Source of the DNA: an uncultured Bryobacterales bacterium
GTDB taxonomy: Bacteria > Acidobacteriota > Terriglobia > Bryobacterales > Bryobacteraceae
Assembly: GCA_937859895.1 (NCBI GenBank)
Contig: CALMAV010000164.1
Coordinates: forward strand, 1 to 5,329
DNA length: 5,329 nt
Reading direction: 5' to 3'
Below, in pieces: positions 1 through 5,125 of this stretch (the first letter of the stretch is position 1; every line of letters begins with the position of its first letter). The notes under the pieces are model-generated. The model did not search any database, was not told the DNA's origin, and worked only from the letters and a program-made list of their open reading frames with translations. The position numbers were made by a program, and so were the translations under genes.

Positions 1-50
1 AGTGAACAGCAACCGTCCCTTAACTCGTCTGTCTCACGCTGGGGGTTCAT
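1..50. other. Left flank of the IS element, nothing identified
   Basis: Short open frames cross it on both strands but are too short to judge. It could carry the rest of the gene cut at 1436 if the insertion was simple, but no reading frame joins cleanly and no target duplication links the two sides, so a deletion or rearrangement is likely. Confidence 0.4.
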
Positions 51-107
51 TGCAGGGGTATGAACCGGGGAGATAGGTAACAGAAAGGGCCAGGCACATG
101 AATAACA
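51..107 (+). repeat. Left terminal inverted repeat of the IS481 element
   Basis: This arm is the inverse partner of 1380-1435. Over the core (57-107) about three quarters of positions match when one gap is allowed. The best conserved blocks are GAACCGG (62-68), GGTAACA (76-82), CCAGGCACATG (90-100) and TAACA (103-107). The outer tip has drifted from the expected TGT to TGC, and to GGT at 57. Confidence 0.75.
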
Positions 108-141
108 GATAAGGAGCGGAGCTAGCCGATAATCGCTGGCG

Positions 142-1367
142 ATGCCCTAGAAAAGCGAGCCATGTGATGGAAGAGCGGTTTCGGTGAATAGAGGAGTGGA
201 AAGAGGGCAAGGCCAGCCTGACGGTGTTGTGCCGGAAGTACGAGATTAGCCGAAAGACGGCCTACAAGTATTTGCGGCTCTATGAGGAAGAGGGCGTGCT
301 AGGGTTAGCCGACCGGGGCGGGCGCCGCACACGCATCCGAGTCAGGTGAGTGTGGCAATCGAGCAAGCAGTGGTTGACTTACGGCTGACCATCGGACGTG
401 GGGTCCGAAGAAGCTGCGGGCGTGGCTGGAGCGGCATCGGCCGAAACAGGTCTGGCTAGCGCGTAGCACGATCGAAGTGATCTTGGAACGGCATGGCTTA
501 AATGGAAAGCGGCCGACACGACGGAAGCGTGCGACGCCTTCGGCACAGCCCTTGGCGCATGCAGCCGAACCCAACCTGGTGTGGTGTGTGGATTTCAAGG
601 GCCGGTTCCGCTGCGGTGACGGAGAGCGTTGCGACCCGTTGACGGTGACCGATGCGGCAAGCCGCCCCTTGTTGTGCTGCCACTGCTGCCACGCACCGAC
701 ACCGCGCACACGCAAAGCGGCGCTGGTCAAAGTGTTTCGACGGTATGGCTTACCCGAGCGGATGCGCTCAGATAACGGTGAGCCCTTTGCCTCGGTGGGA
801 GTGGGTGGCTTGAATCCATTGAGCATCGGGTGGTTGAAGCTGGGCATTGTGCTCGAGCGAATTGAGCCAGGCGAGCCGCAACAGAACGGGCGACATGAGC
901 GCATGCACCGGACGTTGAAGAAAGAAACGGCGGCTCCGGCCCAGGCCAGTTGGCGAGCGCAGGGGCGGCGCTTTGACCAGTTCCGCCGTGAGTTCAGTGA
1001 TGAGCGTCCGCACCAAGCGTTGGGGCAGCAGACGCCTGCCGATCAATACCGGCCTTCGGTGCGGCCACATCCGGAGAGGCTGCCGTTGGTGGAGTACCCG
1101 GCCGAGTTTGCGGTGCGAGTGGCTGATGAGAGCGGCAAGATCCGATGGAAGGCAGCGCACTGCCGAGTGGGCCGAGCGCTGGGCGGTGAGCCGATCGGAG
1201 TGCGAAGGGTTGACGACGGACTCCACGAAATGTATTTCGGACCGCAGCTGTTAGGGGTGCTGGATAAACGGCGTTCTCGCAGCGCAGCCCGGCAACGCAA
1301 GGCCGGTTACTGGGTACCGCTTCAGTCGCCCTCCAGGCTTCTGACCCGGATGCCCAGCAACGAATAA
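142..1367 (+). pseudogene. IS481-family transposase, disrupted (stops and frameshifts in the N-terminal part)
   Basis: The reconstructed protein reads MP-stop-K, then frame-shifted MEERFR-stop-IEEWKEGKASLTVLC, a helix-turn-helix (SRKTAYKYLRLYEEEG), LADR, EQAVVDLRL, then WGPKKLRAWLERHRPKQVW. Lesions seen: TAG at 148-150 where the family usually has Trp; an extra A in the run 151-154; TGA at 185-187; a one-base loss near 315-328; and another near 384-395. From 378 the frame is open to the TAA at 1365-1367. If read from GTG at 477 this gives 296 residues holding the DDE integrase core: Asp39 in WCVDF, Asp99 in RSDNGEPF, and Glu141 in NGRHERMHRTLK. A typical C-terminal IS481 extension follows. 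The intact element would have cut and joined its own ends, with the lost N-terminus recognising the inverted repeats. Without it, transposition is very unlikely. I infer the lesions from recall of family sequences, not from an alignment. Confidence 0.88.
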
Positions 1368-1379
1368 GGTGCGGTAAAG

Positions 1380-1435
1380 TGTTACCCATGTGCCTGGTCT
1401 GATTTGTTACCGATGTTCCGGTTCGTACACTTACA
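1380..1435 (-). repeat. Right terminal inverted repeat of the IS481 element
   Basis: Read on the - strand from 1435 this arm starts TGTAAGTGTACGAACCGG and ends with the conserved CCAGGCACATG and TAACA blocks. It is better preserved than the left arm and keeps a TGT tip. A second TGT at 1429 could be the true tip instead. The TAA at 1433-1431 supplies the stop codon for the truncated - strand gene next to it. Confidence 0.75.
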
Positions 1436-1502
1436 AACTCGGATACAGTAGGCGTGTCCCCAATGGGAAAACAATCACCGGGTTAGCTTCAGGCATGTTC
1501 AT
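1431..1502 (-). pseudogene. 5' stub of an unidentified gene, cut by the IS481 element
   Basis: ATG at 1502 opens a frame of 23 codons beginning MNMPEANPVIVFPLGTR. It is preceded by a perfect Shine-Dalgarno, AAGGAGG (1514-1508), with a 5-nt spacer. The frame enters the right end of the insertion sequence at about codon 22-23 and ends at a TAA (1433-1431) that belongs to the inverted repeat. The simplest reading is a real gene, fifth in the operon, whose remainder was lost when the element inserted. The frame does not resume in the 50 bp left of the element: the in-phase continuation on the - strand hits TGA within a few codons, and the window ends soon after. I do not recognise the product. 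A second ATG at codon 3 could also be the start. It could instead be a genuine short peptide, but the overlap with the element argues against that. Confidence 0.5.
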
Positions 1503-1605
1503 ACCCGCCTCCTTGTCGGTTCAGTTCCACAGCGGTCTGTAGCACTGCCAGCACGTTTCGACGACACTTACCATCAACACATTTCCGGCTAGAGAAATTC
1601 TCCGT
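1436..1605. other. Operon 3' region between the last intact gene and the IS element
   Basis: This 170-bp stretch holds the 5' stub starting at 1502 and its ribosome site. Upstream of that, 1503-1605 has no gene I can support and no terminator: no GC-rich stem followed by a T-run is visible on the - strand after the stop at 1606. Transcription from the operon could therefore run on into the stub and the insertion sequence. Confidence 0.5.
1508..1514 (-). promoter_or_regulatory. Strong Shine-Dalgarno AAGGAGG for the truncated gene at 1502
   Basis: The consensus ribosome binding site AAGGAGG is read on the - strand and lies 5 nt before ATG at 1502. It is the strongest such site in the window and is the main evidence that the 23-codon stub is the start of a real gene. 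Confidence 0.6.
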
Positions 1606-2073
1606 TCAGGGCACAGGGATCTCTCTACTCAGAGAGCCTTCGCGGCCTGCCAGAAGTGCCGCCGTGTCCCAATAAAAGGGCCAAAGTTCCAGGATCTTGT
1701 CGTTCCGCAACCTGAAGAACTGCAGCACCGGCCAGTCCAGGTGCCGACCGGTCGCCCTCGCTATGGCGTAAACATGCGATTTGCTCACAACGACATCCCC
1801 GTGTGGATAAAACTCCGAACCTCGCACCTCCAATGAGGACCATTCACGCGTGAAAGCTTTCATCCAAGCTTCAAAGCCGCTATGTCCTCGCCACACGCCG
1901 CCATAAGGCAGCGAAGCCGCTTGATAGATGACGCACTCCGGGTCGAGTGTTGCCGCAATCAGGGAGAAATCACCACCCTCGGCCGCCAGGTAAGCGCCCT
2001 CCGCTTCGTAGAACCGCCTGAGCGTAGAGAGCCCACGCTCGCCCTCAGCAGGCTCGTTCTCAAAAGGGTTCAC
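1606..2073 (-). CDS. NTF2/SnoaL-like protein (last intact operon gene)
   Basis: The product has 155 residues, the usual length for a single-domain NTF2-like (SnoaL/ketosteroid-isomerase fold) protein. Features in order: an N-terminal helix RRFYEAEGAYLA (19-30), TLDPE (42-46), LPYGG (55-59), GHSGFEAW (63-70), strand GDVVVSKSHVYAIA (92-105), WPVLQFFRLRNDKILELWPFYWD (114-136). The last block is the typical closing strand pair lining the pocket. There is no signal peptide, so the protein is cytoplasmic. The family includes small-molecule isomerases, polyketide cyclases and simple binding proteins; no catalytic set identifies the reaction here. It starts with GTG at 2073, which overlaps the stop of the upstream gene as GTGA. 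GAGGAG (2085-2080) sits 6 nt upstream, so translation is probably coupled. The upstream gene is a paralogue sharing FYxAE, TLDP, LPxGG, GHxGxExW and PFYW. Confidence 0.85.
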   Translation of the reverse strand: MNPFENEPAEGERGLSTLRRFYEAEGAYLAAEGGDFSLIAATLDPECVIYQAASLPYGGVWRGHSGFEAWMKAFTREWSSLEVRGSEFYPHGDVVVSKSHVYAIARATGRHLDWPVLQFFRLRNDKILELWPFYWDTAALLAGREGSLSREIPVP

Positions 2074-2546
2074 CGCGGTCTCCTCGTCGGTTCCGTCCCA
2101 CTACCTTGCGCAGCCGCAGTGTACGCGGGCACGTTCCAATAGAAGGGCCTAAACTCGACAATCTTGCCGTCTCTTACCGTTACTACCTGCGCCATCGGCA
2201 AATCCTGCACCGACGCGTTGATTCGCGAACGCGTGATGAAACGGCACATCACCACCACCTTGTCACCCGCCTCAAAGAACTCCCGCTCGGTTACTTCCAG
2301 CTTGTCAAAAATCGAGCTCATAGCCACGGCCCAGTCCTCGTATCCTGTGTGTCCGACGTACTCTCCGCCGAACGGCAGATCCGGCGATTGGTGCAGCACT
2401 ACATCGGGGTCCAGCGTCTGCCGCATTTGGTCGAAGCTGGCAGTCCCGTTCGCTTCACGAGCCTTCATGTAATTCGCCTCGGCATCATAAAATCGCAACA
2501 AAACCTGCTTCGGTAAATCGTAATCGGAAGTGTATTGAGTGTTCAT
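2070..2546 (-). CDS. NTF2/SnoaL-like protein (tandem paralogue)
   Basis: This 158-residue NTF2-fold protein is homologous to its downstream neighbour. Matching blocks are LLRFYDAEANYMKA (16-29), TLDPDVV (44-50), LPFGG (57-61), GHTGYEDW (65-72), LEVTEREFFEAGDKVVV (83-99), DLPMAQVVTVRDGKIVEFRPFYWN (115-138). It ends in a charged tail, TRRPR. I chose ATG at 2546 because homology to the paralogue begins shortly after it. A start as far up as 2708 is open, but that stretch is the antisense-frame overlap with the end of the MFS gene and adds no recognisable domain. The ribosome site is weak (GAAAG, 2556-2552). The gene lies 38 nt after the MFS stop and overlaps the next gene by GTGA, so co-transcription is near certain. 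The two paralogues could form homo- or heterodimers, since NTF2-fold proteins are often dimeric. The substrate is unknown. Confidence 0.85.
   Translation of the reverse strand: MNTQYTSDYDLPKQVLLRFYDAEANYMKAREANGTASFDQMRQTLDPDVVLHQSPDLPFGGEYVGHTGYEDWAVAMSSIFDKLEVTEREFFEAGDKVVVMCRFITRSRINASVQDLPMAQVVTVRDGKIVEFRPFYWNVPAYTAAAQGSGTEPTRRPR
2080..2085 (-). promoter_or_regulatory. Shine-Dalgarno GAGGAG fixing the GTG start at 2073
   Basis: GAGGAG, read on the - strand, lies 6 nt before GTG at 2073, inside the last codons of the upstream paralogue. It supports the non-ATG start and re-initiation at the 4-nt GTGA overlap. Confidence 0.6.
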
Positions 2547-2584
2547 CGTTTCTTTCGAAATTGTTGGAAGCCAACGCATCGCCA

Positions 2585-3811
2585 TTACGCCGCTTCCCTC
2601 GAAGCTGGATGGGGCGCCGGAAAACCATGCTTCTTGGCTTTGAAGGCAAGGGCAAGCGCAACCAGGAGGAAGCATAGGATCGCCCACGGAAACGAGCGCA
2701 CTCCCCACGTTCCGAGCAGAACGCCTCCCGCGGAGCCACCACCAGCAATAGCCAGATTCCAGACCGTCGTATTCAGCGCTTGCGCCAGGTCAACGCCGTC
2801 CCGCGCTGCATCCGCCAATGCGGTTTGGAGCAGCGTCGCTGCACCCCCAAACGTGAAGCCCCACAGAGCAACCGCTGGGTACACCACAAGCGGCTGTGTG
2901 CCCCCAATCCCCAACGCAAGCGAGGCCAGAATGAAACCACCCAAGCTCAGCAAAACGAGCGTCCGTAACCATCGATCCACAAGCAGCCCGATTGCCCAGA
3001 TTCCAAAAAGCGCCGCGATGCCGAAGCTTAGGAGCACTAAATCGACGTGAGCTCCGAGACCCGCAGGAGCCACAAAAGGAGCCACATACGTGTAGAGAAT
3101 ATTATGGGCGACCATCCAGAAGAAGATCACTGCCAGCACGGGGCGGATACCTGGAGTGATGAAGACCTGCTTAACCGAGAGTCGCTTCTCTTCGGCCTGT
3201 CCCGCAAAGTCCGGCACCTTCCAGAGAACCCAGACAACCAGTCCTAGCGCCAATGCAGACATGATGAGGAAAGTCGTACGCCAGCTAACAATGCTGCCGA
3301 GGAGCGATCCAGCCGGAACTCCCAGGGCCAGCGCAAGTGGTGTCCCCACCATCGCGACCGCCATTCCCCTCCCCTTCTGCTGTTCAGACACCATCAGCCG
3401 CGCATAACCAGGAATGATGCCCCAAGCTAGGCCAGCGGCGGCGCCTGCCAGAAAGCGCGCTCCAAGCGTCAAGGGGTAACTGGACGAGACGGCCGTGACA
3501 GTGTTAAAAAGCAGGAAACCACCAATTGCGAGAAGCAGCCGTGAACGCCGCCGCCACCCTTGCATGGCCGCCGTTAGCGGAATCGCCGCCAGGAGAGAGC
3601 CGATGGCATAAAGCGTAACTAGCTGACCTGTGAGAGCCGGAGAAACATGGAGTCCAGCACCGATTTGCGGCAGCAGCCCGGCCGGCATGGTCTCAGTCAA
3701 AATCGCGATAAACCCGGTGGTGGCAAGCGCCAGCAACCCGCCAACCGGCAAACGTTCAGACGAGCCTTCAACCGGCCCCGTTTGTTGCGGCAGTAGCATC
3801 GCGCTGCTCAC
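2585..3811 (-). CDS. MFS transporter, DHA1 (AraJ/drug:H+ antiporter-like) family
   Basis: This 408-residue inner-membrane protein has the length and hydrophobic pattern of a 12-helix major facilitator. A polar N-terminus (1-22) precedes helix 1 (about 23-43, GLLALATTGFIAILTE). LLPQIGAGLHVSPALTGQLV (46-65) is typical of the DHA1/AraJ-type group. GWRRRSRL (85-92) is the reduced motif A loop. GTPLALALGVPAGSLLG (156-172) fits the helix-5 antiporter motif C. A charged central loop follows (200-217), and LLVDRWLRT (277-285) is the second-half loop. By family it should export a small organic compound in exchange for protons; the substrate cannot be read from the sequence. The start is GTG at 3811, with ATG at 3799 as a plausible alternative; neither has a good ribosome site. 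It sits between NTF2-like genes, 46 nt after one and 38 nt before the next, and faces a divergent TetR gene, which is a common layout for regulated efflux. Confidence 0.92.
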   Translation of the reverse strand: MSSAMLLPQQTGPVEGSSERLPVGGLLALATTGFIAILTETMPAGLLPQIGAGLHVSPALTGQLVTLYAIGSLLAAIPLTAAMQGWRRRSRLLLAIGGFLLFNTVTAVSSSYPLTLGARFLAGAAAGLAWGIIPGYARLMVSEQQKGRGMAVAMVGTPLALALGVPAGSLLGSIVSWRTTFLIMSALALGLVVWVLWKVPDFAGQAEEKRLSVKQVFITPGIRPVLAVIFFWMVAHNILYTYVAPFVAPAGLGAHVDLVLLSFGIAALFGIWAIGLLVDRWLRTLVLLSLGGFILASLALGIGGTQPLVVYPAVALWGFTFGGAATLLQTALADAARDGVDLAQALNTTVWNLAIAGGGSAGGVLLGTWGVRSFPWAILCFLLVALALAFKAKKHGFPAPHPASREAA

Positions 3812-3857
3812 AATCCACCGTCAGAAAAGCAAAAAGCGTCTCTGACCCACATTCTTT

Positions 3858-4319
3858 TCAAAGCTCAACCTCCGACCCAGTAGGATCGCTCAAATAAGTC
3901 GCTGATCCGCCGCTGCGGAAGGTAGCTGCTGTACCGAACGTATCTTCCATGAATTGCATGTAAACGATCTTTTCGTTCCTGACCTTCGCAAAGATGCAGA
4001 ACGGGGATGTAATGGTTTTGCCCAGAGTATTCGACTGGTAAGTGAATCGACCGAAAACCGCGACTTTTCCCTCAGCCTCAATAGTGTCTTCAACATGAAA
4101 GCCTAGACTTTGCCAATATCGACCGACTCGGGTGTAGGTATCTACAATCGCTTGAGGCCCCATGGCCGTGCCCGTCCAAGGCATAATCTTCTTCAACTCA
4201 GCGTTTTCATAGTTGAGTGATACGTAAATCGCATCTGCCGCCACAAACTGGCTGACTACGGCTAGGTTCGTAGGCTCTTTCAAGAGCGCTTGGACAATCT
4301 CTGTTGATGTGAGCGACAA
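3858..4319 (-). CDS. NTF2/SnoaL-like protein (first operon gene)
   Basis: This 153-residue NTF2-like protein is divergent from the two tandem paralogues downstream. Visible elements are the N-terminal helix (5-25), AADAIYVSLNYENAELKKIMPW (27-48), the segment GPQAIVDTYTRVGRYWQSLGF (54-74), strand GKVAVFGRFTYQSNTLGKTI (84-103), and the closing strands SPFCIFAKVRNEKIVYMQFMEDT (105-127). There is no signal peptide. The start is TTG at 4319, supported by GAGGA (4331-4327) with a 7-nt spacer; no ATG or GTG lies nearby in frame. As promoter-proximal gene of the operon and neighbour of the TetR gene it is probably the most directly regulated. Related proteins in databases are usually named only 'nuclear transport factor 2 family' or 'ketosteroid isomerase-related'. 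Enzyme or binding protein cannot be separated here. Confidence 0.82.
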   Translation of the reverse strand: MSLTSTEIVQALLKEPTNLAVVSQFVAADAIYVSLNYENAELKKIMPWTGTAMGPQAIVDTYTRVGRYWQSLGFHVEDTIEAEGKVAVFGRFTYQSNTLGKTITSPFCIFAKVRNEKIVYMQFMEDTFGTAATFRSGGSATYLSDPTGSEVEL

Positions 4320-4394
4320 TGTCTCTTCCTCTGTCTGGCCGGTTCAGAACGGCTTTCTGCTTCCTGACTGACTGATCTACAATATGACAGGGTT
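4320..4394. promoter_or_regulatory. Divergent promoter/operator region between the NTF2-MFS operon and tetR-type gene
   Basis: This 75-bp gap separates the two divergent starts and must hold both promoters unless one lies inside a gene. On the + strand TACAAT (4378-4383) matches 5 of 6 positions of a -10 box, only 11 nt from ATG at 4395. A -35 partner such as TTTCTG (4354-4359, 18-nt spacer) is poor. TATTGT on the - strand (4384-4379) overlaps it. Candidate operator elements are the 9-bp palindrome GTTCAGAAC (4342-4350), partly flanked by CCG/CGG, and a triple CTGA repeat (4364-4375). TetR-family proteins usually bind such shared regions and repress both genes, which is the expected control here. 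The exact sites are inferred, not proven. Confidence 0.45.
4327..4331 (-). promoter_or_regulatory. Shine-Dalgarno GAGGA for the TTG start at 4319
   Basis: GAGGA, read on the - strand within AGAGGAAGAGACA, lies 7 nt before TTG at 4319. It decides the otherwise unattractive TTG as start codon. Confidence 0.55.
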
Positions 4395-5066
4395 ATGGGA
4401 GCAAAAGCAAATATAAAGACCAGTTGGTCCATAAAAGATGGAACTCCGGTCTCGGCTGGAGCGCGTGGCCGACCGCGCGAGTTCGACCGCACCGAAGGCC
4501 TTGTTCAAGCCATGCGCGTCTTCTGGTCACTCGGCTACGAGGCTACCTCGATGGCCGACCTCCGAAACGCACTGGGGATCAAGCAAGCCAGCCTTTATGC
4601 GGCGTACGGCAGCAAAGAAGAGTTATTTCGCGAAGCCGTTGCGCTCTATGGAGGAACCTCAGGCAATACCACTTCCCGCGCCCTCGCTGCTGACCTTTCA
4701 ACTCGCGAGGCTATCCATGCCATGCTCCAAGATGCTGTCAATGTCTTCACCCAACCCGGTGCTCCGGGCGGCTGCCTTGTCGTTCTAGGCGCTATTAACT
4801 GCACGGTCGAAAACAAAGGCGTCGCCGACCACCTGTCTTCGTTACGACGTCAGACCCTGAAGAGTATTGGAGATCGTCTACGGCGCGGTCAGCGCGAAGG
4901 TGACGTGCCGAAGGACGCACCGGTCGCAGACATTGCAGCCTTTTATGCCACCGTGCTCCACGGCCTCTCCATCCAGGCAAGAGATGGCGGATCACGCAAG
5001 AGCCTCACACATGTGGTCAACTGTGCAATGGCCGCCTGGGATCAGATGATCAACCCGATATATTGA
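4395..5066 (+). CDS. TetR/AcrR-family transcriptional regulator
   Basis: This 223-residue protein has the standard TetR layout. After a polar leader, RGRPREFDRTEGLVQAMRVF (24-43) forms the family's entry helix. The DNA-binding helix-turn-helix follows (51-78), with TSMADLRNALGIKQASLY and AAYGSKEELF. The remaining helices are the ligand-binding and dimerisation domain, with GGCLVVLGAIN (125-135) and RGQREGDVP (164-172), both common in this subgroup. It should act as a dimer in the cytoplasm, released from DNA by a small ligand. ATG at 4395 is the only start in frame before the conserved region, which leaves an N-terminal extension of about 23 residues. The gene is divergent from the NTF2-MFS operon and lies just before a dehydrogenase gene on the same strand, so both are likely targets. 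The ligand is unknown. Confidence 0.93.
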   Translation: MGAKANIKTSWSIKDGTPVSAGARGRPREFDRTEGLVQAMRVFWSLGYEATSMADLRNALGIKQASLYAAYGSKEELFREAVALYGGTSGNTTSRALAADLSTREAIHAMLQDAVNVFTQPGAPGGCLVVLGAINCTVENKGVADHLSSLRRQTLKSIGDRLRRGQREGDVPKDAPVADIAAFYATVLHGLSIQARDGGSRKSLTHVVNCAMAAWDQMINPIY

Positions 5067-5097
5067 CTACTCGATCAATAATATGTGATCATTGACT
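5062..5097. promoter_or_regulatory. Possible operator/promoter before the dehydrogenase gene (GATCA-N8-TGATC)
   Basis: Between the TetR stop and the next start lies the inverted repeat GATCA (5073-5077), 8-nt AT-rich spacer, TGATC (5086-5090). It is bracketed by two direct copies of ATTGACT (5062-5068 and 5091-5097). TTGACT resembles a -35 box, but no good -10 lies at the right distance from either copy. The spacing and AT-rich centre fit a dimeric regulator site better than a terminator: the stem is short and has no T-run. Confidence 0.35.
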
Positions 5098-5125
5098 TGC
5101 TGCTGGAAGGAGCAGTGAGCCCCTT

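Larger units (their letters stand above)
51..1435 (+). mobile_element. Decayed IS481-family insertion sequence
   Basis: An IS481-type transposase remnant lies between imperfect terminal inverted repeats. The arms match clearly at 57-107 and 1380-1429, sharing GAACCGG, GGTAACA and CCAGGCACATG in opposite orientation. The match probably extends to TGCAGG at 51 and, read inward on the - strand, TGTAAG from 1435. That gives the TGT/ACA tip expected of the family on the right side and a mutated tip (TGC) on the left. The element would be about 1.38 kb, which is ordinary for IS481. I see no target-site duplication: the left flank ends in ggttcat and the right flank begins aactcgg. The right boundary cuts a - strand gene that starts at 1502. 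The element is probably immobile because its transposase is broken and its left end has drifted. Exact tips are uncertain by about 6 bp on each side. Confidence 0.85.

Noticed and set aside
305..904. Long - strand open frame (199 codons) opposite the transposase
   Set aside because: It is antisense to the recognised IS481 transposase, rich in Arg/Ser/Pro/Cys with no family resemblance, and a typical shadow in GC-rich DNA. The - strand frames at 768-1226 and 994-1389 are rejected for the same reason.
1592..1602. GAGAAATTCTC palindrome after the last NTF2-like gene, considered as a terminator
   Set aside because: The stem is AT-rich with a one-base centre, which cannot form a stable hairpin loop, and no U-tract follows.
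1621..1636. Hairpin CTCTCT-ACTC-AGAGAG near the end of the last NTF2-like gene
   Set aside because: It is inside the coding region, has only six stem pairs of mixed composition and no T-run on either side, so it is not a convincing terminator.
2547..2708. Longer start (2708) for the second NTF2-like gene
   Set aside because: The added 54 residues come from another frame of the MFS 3' end and the intergenic gap, with no homology to the paralogue; ATG 2546 fits the domain length.
2535..3050. + strand open frame of 171 codons
   Set aside because: It lies opposite the MFS gene and has a low-complexity, Ala/Ser/Pro/Thr-rich product without a domain. It is a shadow of the transporter.
3812..3857. 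Gap between the first NTF2-like gene and the MFS gene, checked for a terminator or second promoter
   Set aside because: Only 46 bp, with a weak TCAGA...TCTGA pairing around an A/T-rich loop; no recognisable -35/-10 pair. More likely a simple operon gap.
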